A stretch of 12,827 bases of DNA from Bryobacterales bacterium (GCA_003139735.1 PLGA01000463.1:5265-18091); one strand, 5' to 3'. Counted from the first letter of the stretch, positions 1 through 8,783 are shown. The notes: generated from the letters alone by a model not told the origin. Program-made: numbers and translations.

Positions 1-363
1 CAGGTGTCCATCGCGCATCCGTACCCGGGGACGGAGTTCTTCGAGTACGTCAAGAAGAACAACCTGATCACCATCGATTCCATGACGGATGAAACCGGGC
101 ACCAGCTTCCCAACATCATCTATCCGGGCCTGGACCGCGGCGAGCTGGTGGAATCCGTGGAGCGCTTCTACGGCGAGTATTTCTTCCGCCCGCGGGTGGT
201 CTGGCGCATCGTGAAGAAGGCGATTTTCAATGGCGACGAGCGCCGCCGTCTCACCAAGGAAGCCCGCGAGTACATGGCGCTGCGGTCCAAACGGAAAAAG
301 TTTGTGTCCGAACAGAAGGCGGCGGCCAAGCCGTCGCCCGCGCCCGCCGCGTCCGGCGACTAG
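1..363 (+). CDS. hpnJ: HpnJ, hopanoid biosynthesis radical SAM protein (C-terminal part only)
   Basis: The open frame enters from the left edge and ends with TAG at 361-363, so only about the last 120 residues are visible. They begin QVSIAHPYPGTEFFEYV and contain NNLITIDSMTDETGHQLP, IIYPGLDRGEL and YFFRPRVVWRIVKKA, which I recognise as the C-terminal region of HpnJ, downstream of the radical SAM barrel. The family acts late in hopanoid side-chain synthesis, on the glycosylated bacteriohopanetetrol head group (cyclitol ether formation). The cobalamin-binding and CxxxCxxC parts expected of the family would lie upstream, outside the window. The last 20 or so residues are a low-complexity Lys/Ala/Pro tail. 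A GTG at 4-6 is an internal codon, not the start. The next gene begins six bases after the stop, suggesting one operon. Identification is from remembered family sequence, not from alignment. Confidence 0.82.
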   Translation, partial: QVSIAHPYPGTEFFEYVKKNNLITIDSMTDETGHQLPNIIYPGLDRGELVESVERFYGEYFFRPRVVWRIVKKAIFNGDERRRLTKEAREYMALRSKRKKFVSEQKAAAKPSPAPAASGD

Positions 364-369
364 CTTCGC

Positions 370-786
370 ATGACCCAAGAAGCGGCGCGCCTCCGGCTGA
401 AAACCCGGCTGTTCGCGCCCGTGGTGGTGCTCAGCGGGGTGCTGGGCAACTACTTCATGAAGCGGGGGATGCCCGCAACGCTCGTTTTCCCGCTCGATTA
501 CATCACCGTCCTGTTCCGGCCTTATGTGGCGCTGGGCGTGCTGCTGCTGATCCTGTGGCTGCTCCTGCGCATGGCGCTGTTGAGCTGGGCCGATTTGAGC
601 TACGTGGTCCCGGTGACTTCCATCGGCTACGCTTTAACGGCCCTTGCCGGCCAGGTCTTCCTGCACGAGGCGATCGATTGGAAGCGCTGGACCGGCATCG
701 GACTGATTGTGGCCGGCGTGGCTTTAGTGGGCGGCGCCACGGAGGCGCGCACCTTCCCGACCCACCAGGCGGAGACCCGCCGATGA
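370..786 (+). CDS. Small DMT/SMR-type membrane protein (EmrE/EamA-like), first of a pair
   Basis: The 138-residue product has four hydrophobic segments at about residues 14-31, 36-64, 77-98 and 107-122, the layout of a single-domain drug/metabolite transporter such as the SMR proteins or ArnE/ArnF. The signature SWADLSYVVPVTSIGYAL followed by FLHEAIDWKRWTGIGLI matches the second half of an EamA-type repeat (conserved Pro in TM3, then L-x-E, then RW-x-G before TM4). TM1 (VVLSGVLGNYFMKRG) has no acidic residue where EmrE has Glu14. Its stop TGA overlaps the ATG of the next, related gene (ATGA), so the two are translationally coupled and probably form a heterodimer. Position right after hpnJ suggests flipping or transport of a hopanoid-linked lipid or precursor; that is inference and the substrate is unknown. 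The start ATG lacks a clear Shine-Dalgarno. The C-terminal tail after residue 124 is hydrophilic. Confidence 0.8.
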   Translation: MTQEAARLRLKTRLFAPVVVLSGVLGNYFMKRGMPATLVFPLDYITVLFRPYVALGVLLLILWLLLRMALLSWADLSYVVPVTSIGYALTALAGQVFLHEAIDWKRWTGIGLIVAGVALVGGATEARTFPTHQAETRR

Positions 787-1145
787 GGTGGATGTTCGTG
801 GCAATCATTGTGGCGGCCACTGCGGCCGGGGAGGTCTTGCAAGCCGCGGGCATGCGGCGGCACGGGGAGGTCCGCGATTTCCGGCCCGGCGCGATCGGCC
901 GGGCCATGGCCGCGCTGGCGCGGAACCGCTTCGTCATCGCGGCGGTGGCAGCCATGGCTGTCGCGTTCTTCGCCAATTTGGGGCTGCTGAGCGTGGCCGA
1001 TTTGAGCTTCGCAGTGCCGGCGACGGCCATCACTTGCGTACTGGAGACGGTGCTCGCCAAGTACGCCTTGAAGGAGCGCGTAAACTGGCTCCGCTGGGCA
1101 GGCGCGTCGCTGGTAATCTGCGGCGTGGCGCTGGTCGCCCAGTGA
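783..1145 (+). CDS. Small DMT/SMR-type membrane protein (EmrE/EamA-like), second of a pair
   Basis: The 120-residue product starts MRWMFVAIIVAATAAGEVLQ and has four hydrophobic segments: about 4-21, 48-68, 73-92 and 104-119. It repeats the partner's signature almost exactly (SVADLSFAVPATAITCVLE, then LKERVNWLRWAGASLVI), so the two genes are paralogues. Unlike the partner it carries a glutamate in TM1 (E17), placed as the essential Glu14 of EmrE. I chose the ATG at 783 because it overlaps the previous stop (ATGA), has GGAG at 771-774 eight bases upstream, and begins directly with TM1; the frame stays open to 555 only as a shadow of the upstream gene. Its TGA at 1143-1145 overlaps a GTG at 1142 that opens the next frame. 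Paired small transporters of this kind usually act as heterodimers; a role with hopanoid intermediates is inferred from context only. Confidence 0.8.
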   Translation: MRWMFVAIIVAATAAGEVLQAAGMRRHGEVRDFRPGAIGRAMAALARNRFVIAAVAAMAVAFFANLGLLSVADLSFAVPATAITCVLETVLAKYALKERVNWLRWAGASLVICGVALVAQ

Positions 1146-1729
1146 TCTGGCTGGCGGTCCCTGCGCTGGCCGCGGCGGCATACTATCTGTTGGCAATTGT
1201 CGCAGCGATAAAGTGGGGCCGAAAGCAGGGGCCGGGGGCCGGGGGCCAGGGGCCAGGGGCCGGGAAGGCACGGTTTCTGGTGGTTCAGGATATGTTTTTC
1301 ACGGAGACCGCGCAGCAGGCGGACGTGGTTTTGCCGGCCGCCTCGGCTTATGAAAAAGAGGGCACCGTCACCAACGTGACCGGCGAGGTGCAGCGCCTAC
1401 GGCGGGCCGTGAATGTGATGGGGGCCAAGACGGATCTCGAAATCATGGGGTTCATCGCGCGGGAAATGGGCGTGGCGGCGGCGCTGGGCCCGTGGGTCCC
1501 GAATTCCGTCTTCGAGGAGATTCGCGCCAACGTGCGCGGCTACGATATTTCGCTTGCCGCTCTCGCCACTGGCGGCGCGGCGCAGTCCATGCCGGTCAAT
1601 GGGCCTATCCCGGTGGAGATACGGCCCGAACTGACGCGTTCGGACCACAACGGGTTGTTCGCGTCGGGAACGCTGGGGCGCTATTCTAAGGTACTGAGCT
1701 CCGTTCTGGAAGGTCGCTTGAGCCGCTAA
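1142..1729 (+). CDS. Chimeric ORF: HpnI-like membrane anchor fused to the C-terminal part of NuoG
   Basis: This 195-residue frame has three parts. Residues 1-29 (VIWLAVPALAAAAYYLLAIV and on to KWGRKQ) form one transmembrane helix plus a basic stop, very like the start of the hopanoid glycosyltransferase HpnI. Residues 30-42 (GPGAGGQGPGAGK) are encoded by a 7-bp tandem repeat. From about residue 43 the protein is the end of NuoG or another molybdopterin-type oxidoreductase: FLVVQDMFFTETAQQADVVL, then YEKEGTVTNVTGEVQR, down to SDHNGLFASGTLGRYSKVL. All NuoG Fe-S domains and most of its large domain are absent, as is the whole glycosyltransferase domain. The GTG start overlaps the preceding stop (GTGA). 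An internal ATG at 1292 could start the NuoG part alone, but without a good ribosome site. The stop TAA overlaps the nuoH ATG (TAATG). A stable function is doubtful: it is best read as a rearrangement product, two gene remnants, or an assembly chimera. Confidence 0.72.
   Translation: MIWLAVPALAAAAYYLLAIVAAIKWGRKQGPGAGGQGPGAGKARFLVVQDMFFTETAQQADVVLPAASAYEKEGTVTNVTGEVQRLRRAVNVMGAKTDLEIMGFIAREMGVAAALGPWVPNSVFEEIRANVRGYDISLAALATGGAAQSMPVNGPIPVEIRPELTRSDHNGLFASGTLGRYSKVLSSVLEGRLSR
1226..1266 (+). repeat. 7-bp GC-rich tandem repeat (CCRGGGG units) at the hpnI/nuoG junction
   Basis: CC dinucleotides recur every seven bases at 1232, 1239, 1246, 1253 and 1260, giving units CCGGGGG, CCGGGGG, CCAGGGG, CCAGGGG and a partial CCGGGAA, preceded by a partial CAGGGG. 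The array lies exactly where the HpnI-like sequence stops and NuoG-like sequence begins. Because seven is not a multiple of three, a change in copy number would shift the frame, yet in this sequence the frame is open. Short GC-rich arrays of this kind are places where recombination, polymerase slippage or misassembly can occur. Confidence 0.85.
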
Positions 1730-2910
1730 TGGACTCATTCATCGTCGTCAGCCTGATCAAAACGGTGATGGTTTTTGCCGTGCTTCTGACCACCCTGGCT
1801 TACCTGCAATGGGTGGAGCGCAAGGTCATCGCGCATATCCAGGTGCGCCCGGGGCCCTACGTCGTGGGCCCGCACGGGTTGTTGCAGCCGCTGGCCGACG
1901 TGGTCAAGTTGCTCACCAAGGAAGACGTCAGGCCGCCCTTCGTGCACAAGGCGCTCTACCTGGCGGCGCCGTTCATGGCCATGACGCTGGCGCTGATGTC
2001 GATCTGCGTCATTCCGTTCGGGCCGGTAATCCGCGTGGGCGGCGTATCCACGTGGATGCAGCTTACCGACCTCAATATCGGCGTGCTGTTCGTGCTGGCG
2101 ATTTCCTCGATGGGGGTATACGGCGTGGCCTTCGCGGGCTGGGCCTCCAACAACAAATACGCGCTGTTGGGCGGCCTGCGCAGCTCGGCGCAGATGATCA
2201 GTTACGAACTGCCGATGTCCATCGCCATCGCCTCCCCGCTTTTGCTGTCCAACACCCTGAGCCTGCGTACGCTGGTGGAGAGCCAGGCGGGCAGCTTTTG
2301 GCATTGGAACGTCCTGCGCGGACCGTTCCCGCAGATTTTCGCGTTCGTCATTTTCCTGATCTCGGCCTTCGCGGAGACCAACCGCATCCCGTTCGACCTG
2401 CCGGAGGCCGAGAATGAGCTGGTGGCCGGCTACCACACCGAATACAGCAGCATGAAATTCGCCTCCTTCTTCATGGCGGAGTATTCCAACATGATCACGG
2501 TAAGTTCGATGGCCGTGCTCTTGTTCCTGGGCGGCTGGATGGCTCCGTGGCCCGTGCGCTACGGCTCCAGCATTGTCCCCACGGTGGTTTTTGCGTTCGC
2601 CGGCCTGATCGCCTTGTATCACGGCGTGCATCCCGCGCGGCGCCGCGAGCGCTACTCGCTGCCCGCCACGGGGATCGTCTTTTTGGCGATCGCGGCTATC
2701 TTTCTGCTGCCTATCGTACAGACTTGGCTGCTGCCGTTGTTCTGGTTCTGCGCCAAGGTTGGCGCGATCCTGTTCGCGTTTATCTGGATTCGCGGCACGC
2801 TTCCGCGATTCCGTTACGACCAGTTGATGGGCTTCACCTGGAAGTTCCTTTTTCCGGCGGCGATTTTGAATCTGCTGGTGACCGGCTTCCTGGTCGCCTG
2901 GGTTTCCTGA
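1729..2910 (+). CDS. nuoH: NADH-quinone oxidoreductase subunit H (NuoH)
   Basis: NuoH is the membrane subunit of complex I that joins the membrane arm to the peripheral arm and helps form the quinone-binding site. The 393-residue product shows the family hallmarks: WVERKVIAHIQVRPGPYVVG near residues 28-47, LADVVKLLTKED near 55-66, NKYALLGGLRSSAQMISYEL (142-161), the acidic loop AETNRIPFDLPEAENELVAG (215-234) followed by HTEYSSMKFASFFMAEY, and IWIRGTLPRFRYDQLM near 353-367. It is longer than the roughly 325-345 residues common in the family; the extra sequence lies at about 278-335 between the GGWMAP and FIWIRGT motifs and adds two hydrophobic stretches. The ATG overlaps the preceding stop by one base (TAATG). 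The next gene starts one base after its stop, and it is nuoJ rather than nuoI. Confidence 0.96.
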   Translation: MDSFIVVSLIKTVMVFAVLLTTLAYLQWVERKVIAHIQVRPGPYVVGPHGLLQPLADVVKLLTKEDVRPPFVHKALYLAAPFMAMTLALMSICVIPFGPVIRVGGVSTWMQLTDLNIGVLFVLAISSMGVYGVAFAGWASNNKYALLGGLRSSAQMISYELPMSIAIASPLLLSNTLSLRTLVESQAGSFWHWNVLRGPFPQIFAFVIFLISAFAETNRIPFDLPEAENELVAGYHTEYSSMKFASFFMAEYSNMITVSSMAVLLFLGGWMAPWPVRYGSSIVPTVVFAFAGLIALYHGVHPARRRERYSLPATGIVFLAIAAIFLLPIVQTWLLPLFWFCAKVGAILFAFIWIRGTLPRFRYDQLMGFTWKFLFPAAILNLLVTGFLVAWVS

Positions 2911-2911
2911 A

Positions 2912-3412
2912 ATGGACGTCATTCTGTTTCTCGTCTTCGCGCTCTTCGCCGTGGCGTGCGCCATCAACGTAGTGGTGCAGACCCACCCCATCGCCAGCGC
3001 CATCTCGCTGATCGGCGTGATGGCGTCTCTCGCCGTGCTCTACCTGCTCCTGGGAGCGGAGTTCATCGCGGCGGCGCAGGTGATTGTCTACGCCGGCGCC
3101 ATCATGGTGCTGTTCGTATTCGTGATCATGCTGCTCAACGCCGGCGCGGAGTCCAAGAGCGGCCGGTCCCTGGTGGCGCAGGCGCTCGGCGTTCCCTCGC
3201 TGGTCGCGCTGCTCGGAATTCTAGCTTTCTTCGTGCAGCGCCTGTTCCCACGCGAGTCCGCGACGCATTTCGGAGGCTTCACCGGAGGAACCGCGAAGGC
3301 CGTTGGAAAAGCGCTCTTCACCACCTATTTATTGCCCTTCGAGGCGACCTCGATCCTGATCCTGATTGCCATCGTCGGCGCCATCGTTTTGGCGTACAAG
3401 GAGATGGACTAA
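2912..3412 (+). CDS. nuoJ: NADH-quinone oxidoreductase subunit J (NuoJ)
   Basis: NuoJ is a small membrane subunit of complex I; its third helix contains the pi-bulge that takes part in coupling quinone chemistry to proton movement. The 166-residue product has five hydrophobic segments and the family signature [20 protein letters not shown] at residues 50-69, followed by FVIMLLN. Y60 in this motif matches the conserved tyrosine of TM3. Residues 78-110 form a hydrophilic loop, as usual in the family, and the protein ends with a final helix ([21 protein letters not shown]). The start ATG is one base after the nuoH stop and has no clear Shine-Dalgarno, so translation is probably coupled to nuoH. 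The nuoK start follows the TAA after one base. Confidence 0.95.
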   Translation: MDVILFLVFALFAVACAINVVVQTHPIASAISLIGVMASLAVLYLLLGAEFIAAAQVIVYAGAIMVLFVFVIMLLNAGAESKSGRSLVAQALGVPSLVALLGILAFFVQRLFPRESATHFGGFTGGTAKAVGKALFTTYLLPFEATSILILIAIVGAIVLAYKEMD

Positions 3413-3413
3413 G

Positions 3414-3722
3414 ATGGCCGCGGTCCCGATTTCCTGGTTTCTGACGCTCAGCGCGGTGCTCTTCGTCATCGGCGCGGCGGGCTTCGTGTTCCGGCGCAAC
3501 ATCATCACGGTATTCATGTCCATCGAGCTGATGCTCAACGCCGTGAATTTGAGCTTCGTGACATTCGCCTACCAGTTCAAGAAAGTGGACGGGCACCTTC
3601 TGGCGCTGTTCGTGATGGTGGTGGCCGCGGCGGAAGCGGCCGTGGGACTGGCGATTATCCTGACGGTTTTCAAGCGCCGCCCATCCCTGAATATCGACGA
3701 AGTGAATTCGATGAAGAACTAG
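3414..3722 (+). CDS. nuoK: NADH-quinone oxidoreductase subunit K (NuoK)
   Basis: NuoK, homologous to MrpC, is a three-helix subunit that lies between NuoJ and the antiporter-like subunits in the membrane arm. I place the start at ATG 3414, giving 102 residues, close to the usual 100. AAGGAG at 3398-3403 is ten bases upstream and the protein then begins with the first helix ([19 protein letters not shown]). The frame is open further upstream to 3366 but that part is only the nuoJ end in another frame. The two conserved membrane glutamates are present: E38 in [17 protein letters not shown] and E74 in [17 protein letters not shown], corresponding to E36 and E72 of E. coli NuoK, both important for proton translocation. 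The TAG stop directly abuts the nuoL ATG. Confidence 0.96.
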   Translation: MAAVPISWFLTLSAVLFVIGAAGFVFRRNIITVFMSIELMLNAVNLSFVTFAYQFKKVDGHLLALFVMVVAAAEAAVGLAIILTVFKRRPSLNIDEVNSMKN

Positions 3723-5560
<1,838 letters not shown>

Positions 5561-5564
<4 letters not shown>

Positions 5565-7198
5565 ACCTGCTGACCGTGGTCCTCCTGCTGCCTCTGGCCG
5601 GCTTCCTCATCGCGTTGTCCATTCCACGGTCCTCGCCGCAGGCCAGCCGGGTTTGGGCGCTTCTGCTCTCGCTCGGAACTTTCGCCGCTTCGCTCGGCCT
5701 GCTGGCGTGGTTCGACCGCGGCGTGGCCGGCGCCCAGTTCACCGTGGATCTCCCCTGGATCTCCACCCCCGACATCCATTTCCACATCGCGGCCGATGGC
5801 GTGAGCCTCTGGCTGGCGCTGCTTGCGACGTTCCTGACGCCCATTTGCGTGCTGATTTCCTGGCGCCACATTCAAAAAAGCGTCAAGGAATTCTACGCAT
5901 TTCTGCTGCTGCTGGAGTTCGGACTGGTCGGAGTGTTCATCGCGCAGGACCTGTTCCTGTTCTACGTGTTCTGGGAAGTATCGCTGGTGCCCATGTACTT
6001 CCTGATCGGCATTTGGGGCCACGAGCGCCGCATCTACGCCGCCGTGAAGTTCTTCCTGTTCACCATGGCCGGCTCGGTCCTGATGCTGGCGGCGATCATT
6101 TATCTTTACAACCGCGCGCAGACCTTCAGCTATCCGGCTATCGTCGATATGCTCGCGAGCGGCCGGCTGGCGTTCACGCCCGGCGAGCAAATGCTCCTGT
6201 TCCTCGCGTTTTTCGTGGCCTTCGCCATCAAAGTGCCGTTGTTCCCGCTGCACACGTGGCTGCCCGACGCCCACGTGGAAGCGCCCACGGCGGGTTCCAT
6301 CATGCTCGCCTCGGTCATGTTGAAGATGGGCACGTTTGGAATCCTGCATTACTGCGTCCCGCTGTTTCCCGCCGCGGCGCGATCCTGCGCGCCCTGGATC
6401 GCGGTCCTGGCGATTATTGGAATCGTCTACGGCGCCCTGGTGGCCATGGTCCAGCCCAATATGAAGAAGCTGGTGGCGTACTCCTCGGTGAGCCACCTCG
6501 GCTTCGTCGTGCTCGGCATCTTCTCATTCACGCAGCTTGGCATGGATGGGGCGGTTTATCAGATGCTCAACCACGGGATCACCACCGGCGCCTTGTTCGC
6601 CATCGTCGGCCTGCTCTACGAGCGGCGGCACTCGCTTGAGATTAAGGACTACGGCGGCGTGGCGACCGCGGCGCCCTGGCTCTCCACAGCCTTTCTGGTC
6701 ACCACGCTGGCCAGCATCGGCCTGCCCCTGCTGAACAATTTCGTGGGCGAGTTCCTGGTGCTACAAGGCGCGGCCATCGCCAACTTCAAGTGGGCCATCT
6801 GGGCCTCCCTCGGCGTGATTCTTTCCGCCTGCTATATGCTCTGGCTGTACCAGCGCGTATTCTACGGCGAGGCCGGCGCGGAAGTTCGCTCGCATGTGCC
6901 CGACCTCAGCCTCCGCGAGTGGGCGGCCATAGTCCCGCTCATCGTCATGATGGTCTGGATGGGCGTCTACTCGCAGTCCTTCCTGCCGCCCGTCGGCAAA
7001 ACCACCGCGCTGGTTCTGGAACAGAGCCAGATCAATGTACCCTTCCGGGTAGGCATGCCGGACAGGAAGGTAATTTTTGACGCGGAGACGCAGAGACGCG
7101 GAGAACAAACCGAACCCTTAAAGACGTTTTCCTCTGCGTCTCTGCGTCTCCGCGTCAAGACCGGGTTCTCCTCAGTGGAGGTCGCCCATGCCCGCTGA
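5561..7198 (+). CDS. nuoM: NADH-quinone oxidoreductase subunit M (NuoM), with a repeat-derived C-terminal tail
   Basis: NuoM is the middle antiporter-like proton pump of complex I. Translation starts at GTG 5561, overlapping the nuoL stop (GTGA), with GGAGG at 5550-5554 six bases upstream. Key residues are present: E139 in FYVFWEVSLVPMYFLIGIWG, K224 in FAIKVPLFPLHTWLPDAHVE, K255 in SVMLKMGTFGI, H338 in MLNHGITTGALF, and E397 in LLNNFVGEFLVLQG. The family homology ends near residue 500, after GKTTALVLEQSQINVPFR. From about residue 506 to 535 the protein is encoded by a palindromic repeat element (AETQRRGEQTEPLKTFSSAS and RLRVKTG), giving 545 residues against about 509 in E. coli. The tail follows the last membrane helix, so the core is probably unharmed. 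The TGA lies 11 bases inside nuoN. Confidence 0.96.
7079..7156. repeat. Palindromic repeat element inserted in the 3' end of nuoM
   Basis: The left arm at 7079-7103 (GACGCGGAGACGCAGAGACG and the next bases) and the right arm at 7132-7156 are reverse complements over 25 bases with a single mismatch, separated by about 28 bases that include AAACCGAACCCTTAAAGACG. Each arm is itself built from GACGCRGA-type units. From memory, interspersed elements with the core GACGCAGAGACGC are found in many copies in Acidobacteria, Planctomycetes and other large genomes, where they are often translated as AETQRR and SASLRLR peptides, exactly as here. It has no coding capacity of its own and behaves like a MITE or REP-type sequence. 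It lies between the last nuoM membrane helix and the nuoN ribosome binding site. Confidence 0.85.
7177..7181 (+). promoter_or_regulatory. Ribosome binding site deciding the nuoN start
   Basis: GGAGG stands six bases before ATG 7188. This favours 7188 over the in-frame ATG at 7203 as the nuoN start. It lies inside the nuoM reading frame, just downstream of the palindromic repeat element, and is intact. Confidence 0.75.
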
Positions 7199-8657
7199 CC
7201 TCATGCCTAGCTCGGGCGACTTGATTCGCATCCTGCCGGAGATGGTTCTCACCGTCATGGGCACGCTTCTCATGGTGCTCGACCCGCTGCTTCACAAGCG
7301 CTCCTCGAACGCCTTTGGCCATCTCAGCCTGGTTGCCCTGGCCGCGGCGCTCGGCGCGACCGTCTATGCCTACGCCAACGAAGGAGCCGCGTTCGGCGGC
7401 ATGATCGTGGTGGACGGTTTTGCCACGTTCTTTCGCGCGCTGGTGATTGTGGTCGGCATTCTCACCGTCCTTTCGTCCTGCCGCTTTCTGCGCCGTCAGG
7501 ACGCCGAAACCAGCGCGTACCACGCGCTGCTGCTCTTCTCCATCGCCGGGCAATCGATGATGGCGGCGTCCGGCAATCTGATCGTCGTCTTCATTGCCCT
7601 GGAGATTTCCTCCATCTCGAGCTACGTACTCACCGGCTATCTCCGCGACGACCCGCGGTCCAACGAAGCCGCCTTGAAGTACTTCCTGCTGGGATCTTTC
7701 GCCACCGCGTTTTTCCTCTACGGAGTGGCCTTGATCTACGGTTCCACCGGCACGATTGACCTGCTGGCTGTGCGCGCCGCGGCGACCGGCCAGGCCGGAC
7801 CCATCGCCGCGCCCCTGTTCCTGGGTTTGGCGGCGGCGCTGCTATTCGTGGGGCTGGGGTTCAAGGTGTCCGCCGCGCCGTTCCAGATCTGGGCGCCGGA
7901 CGTCTACCAGGGCGCGCCTACGCCGGTCACCGCGTTCCTTTCGACGGGACCCAAAGCCGCGGCCTTCGCCGTGTTTCTGCGCATCTTCATGACCGCGTTC
8001 GAGCCCGGCGGCGGCGGATGGGAGCCGCTCGTGTGGTTTTCCGCGCTGGCCTCCATGACCATCGGCAACTTCGCGGCCCTGCGGCAATCGAACGTCAAGC
8101 GCATGCTGGCCTACAGTTCCATCGCTCACGCCGGGTACGTGCTGGTGGCGCTGACGGCGCGCTCCGCGGTGGGCGCCTCGGCGGTCATGTTCTATCTGGC
8201 CGCCTACGCATTCATGAATATCGGGGCATTCGCCGTGGTGGGCCATCTCTCCGGAAAGGGCGAGCGCTACCAGGACATCGAGGACTTCGGCGGCCTCGGC
8301 CAGAAGCAGCCGCTGACCGCCGCGTTATTCACCGTGTTCCTGCTCTCCCTGATCGGCGTACCGCTCACCGGCGGCTTCTTCGGCAAGTTCTACATCTTCA
8401 AGGCCGCTCTCGAATCCCACCTGGTCTGGCTGACCGTGCTGGGCCTGCTGAACAGCGCCGTAGCCGCCTACTACTACCTGCGCGTCCTGGTGATGATGTA
8501 CTTCCGCGAACCCAGCCAGGCCGTAAACGAAATCGAGCCGCTTGCGCCCGGCCTGCGGACCGCGCTTTTCATATCGGCGGCCGCCACGTTGTTTCTGGGG
8601 ATCTTCCCGAACTGGGTGCTCGATTTCGCCGGCCAATCGTCAACGCTGGTCAAGTAG
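7188..8657 (+). CDS. nuoN: NADH-quinone oxidoreductase subunit N (NuoN)
   Basis: NuoN is the antiporter-like proton-pumping subunit of complex I closest to NuoK. The 489-residue product is close to the 485 of E. coli. Key residues are present: E139 in VVFIALEISSISSYVLTGYL, K226 in GLGFKVSAAPFQIWAPDVYQ, K256 in FLSTGPKAAAFAVFLRIF, K305 in RQSNVKRMLAYSSIAHAGY, and K400 in LTGGFFGKFYIFKAAL. The start at 7188 has GGAGG six bases upstream and overlaps the end of nuoM by 11 bases, so translation is probably coupled. This is the last gene of the nuo group; a 27-bp inverted repeat follows 44 bases after its stop. It appears intact. Confidence 0.96.
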   Translation: MPADLMPSSGDLIRILPEMVLTVMGTLLMVLDPLLHKRSSNAFGHLSLVALAAALGATVYAYANEGAAFGGMIVVDGFATFFRALVIVVGILTVLSSCRFLRRQDAETSAYHALLLFSIAGQSMMAASGNLIVVFIALEISSISSYVLTGYLRDDPRSNEAALKYFLLGSFATAFFLYGVALIYGSTGTIDLLAVRAAATGQAGPIAAPLFLGLAAALLFVGLGFKVSAAPFQIWAPDVYQGAPTPVTAFLSTGPKAAAFAVFLRIFMTAFEPGGGGWEPLVWFSALASMTIGNFAALRQSNVKRMLAYSSIAHAGYVLVALTARSAVGASAVMFYLAAYAFMNIGAFAVVGHLSGKGERYQDIEDFGGLGQKQPLTAALFTVFLLSLIGVPLTGGFFGKFYIFKAALESHLVWLTVLGLLNSAVAAYYYLRVLVMMYFREPSQAVNEIEPLAPGLRTALFISAAATLFLGIFPNWVLDFAGQSSTLVK

Positions 8658-8701
8658 CATTCGACGGGTGCTCAACCGATCTGGGGAAATCCGTTCCCGT
8701 G

Positions 8702-8783
8702 ACCGCTCCCTAACGGTCGCGGCTCTGTAACCCACTGCAAACACGCGAGACCCGAAACAGAGCCGCGACCGTTAGGGAGCGGT
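8702..8783. repeat. Perfect 27-bp inverted repeat after nuoN
   Basis: Positions 8702-8728 (ACCGCTCCCTAACGGTCGCG and seven more bases) are exactly reverse-complemented at 8757-8783, with a 28-base loop between. I recall closely related sequences (CCGCTCCCT-ACGGTCGCGGCTC) as frequent intergenic repeats in Solibacter-like genomes, so it is probably a REP-like interspersed element. As RNA it would form a very stable hairpin and could stop transcription or protect the nuo transcript's 3' end, but no run of T follows either arm, so it is not a standard intrinsic terminator. Confidence 0.85.

Noticed and set aside
555..782. Upstream extension of the second SMR-like gene to 555
   Set aside because: The extension overlaps the first SMR gene in another frame and lacks membrane character; the ATG at 783 with GGAG and an ATGA overlap is the better start.
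788..1141. Upstream extension of the chimeric NuoG frame to 788
   Set aside because: This part is the second SMR gene read in another frame, full of Arg/Gly/His; it does not supply the missing NuoG domains.
1735..3003. 422-residue open frame on the minus strand opposite nuoH
   Set aside because: It is rich in His, Arg, Gln and Asp with no hydrophobic pattern, as expected for the antisense of a GC-rich membrane protein gene; nuoH on the + strand is unmistakable.
7079..7156. Repeat units in the nuoM tail considered as a CRISPR array
   Set aside because: There are only two arms, inverted rather than direct, with one spacer and no cas genes.
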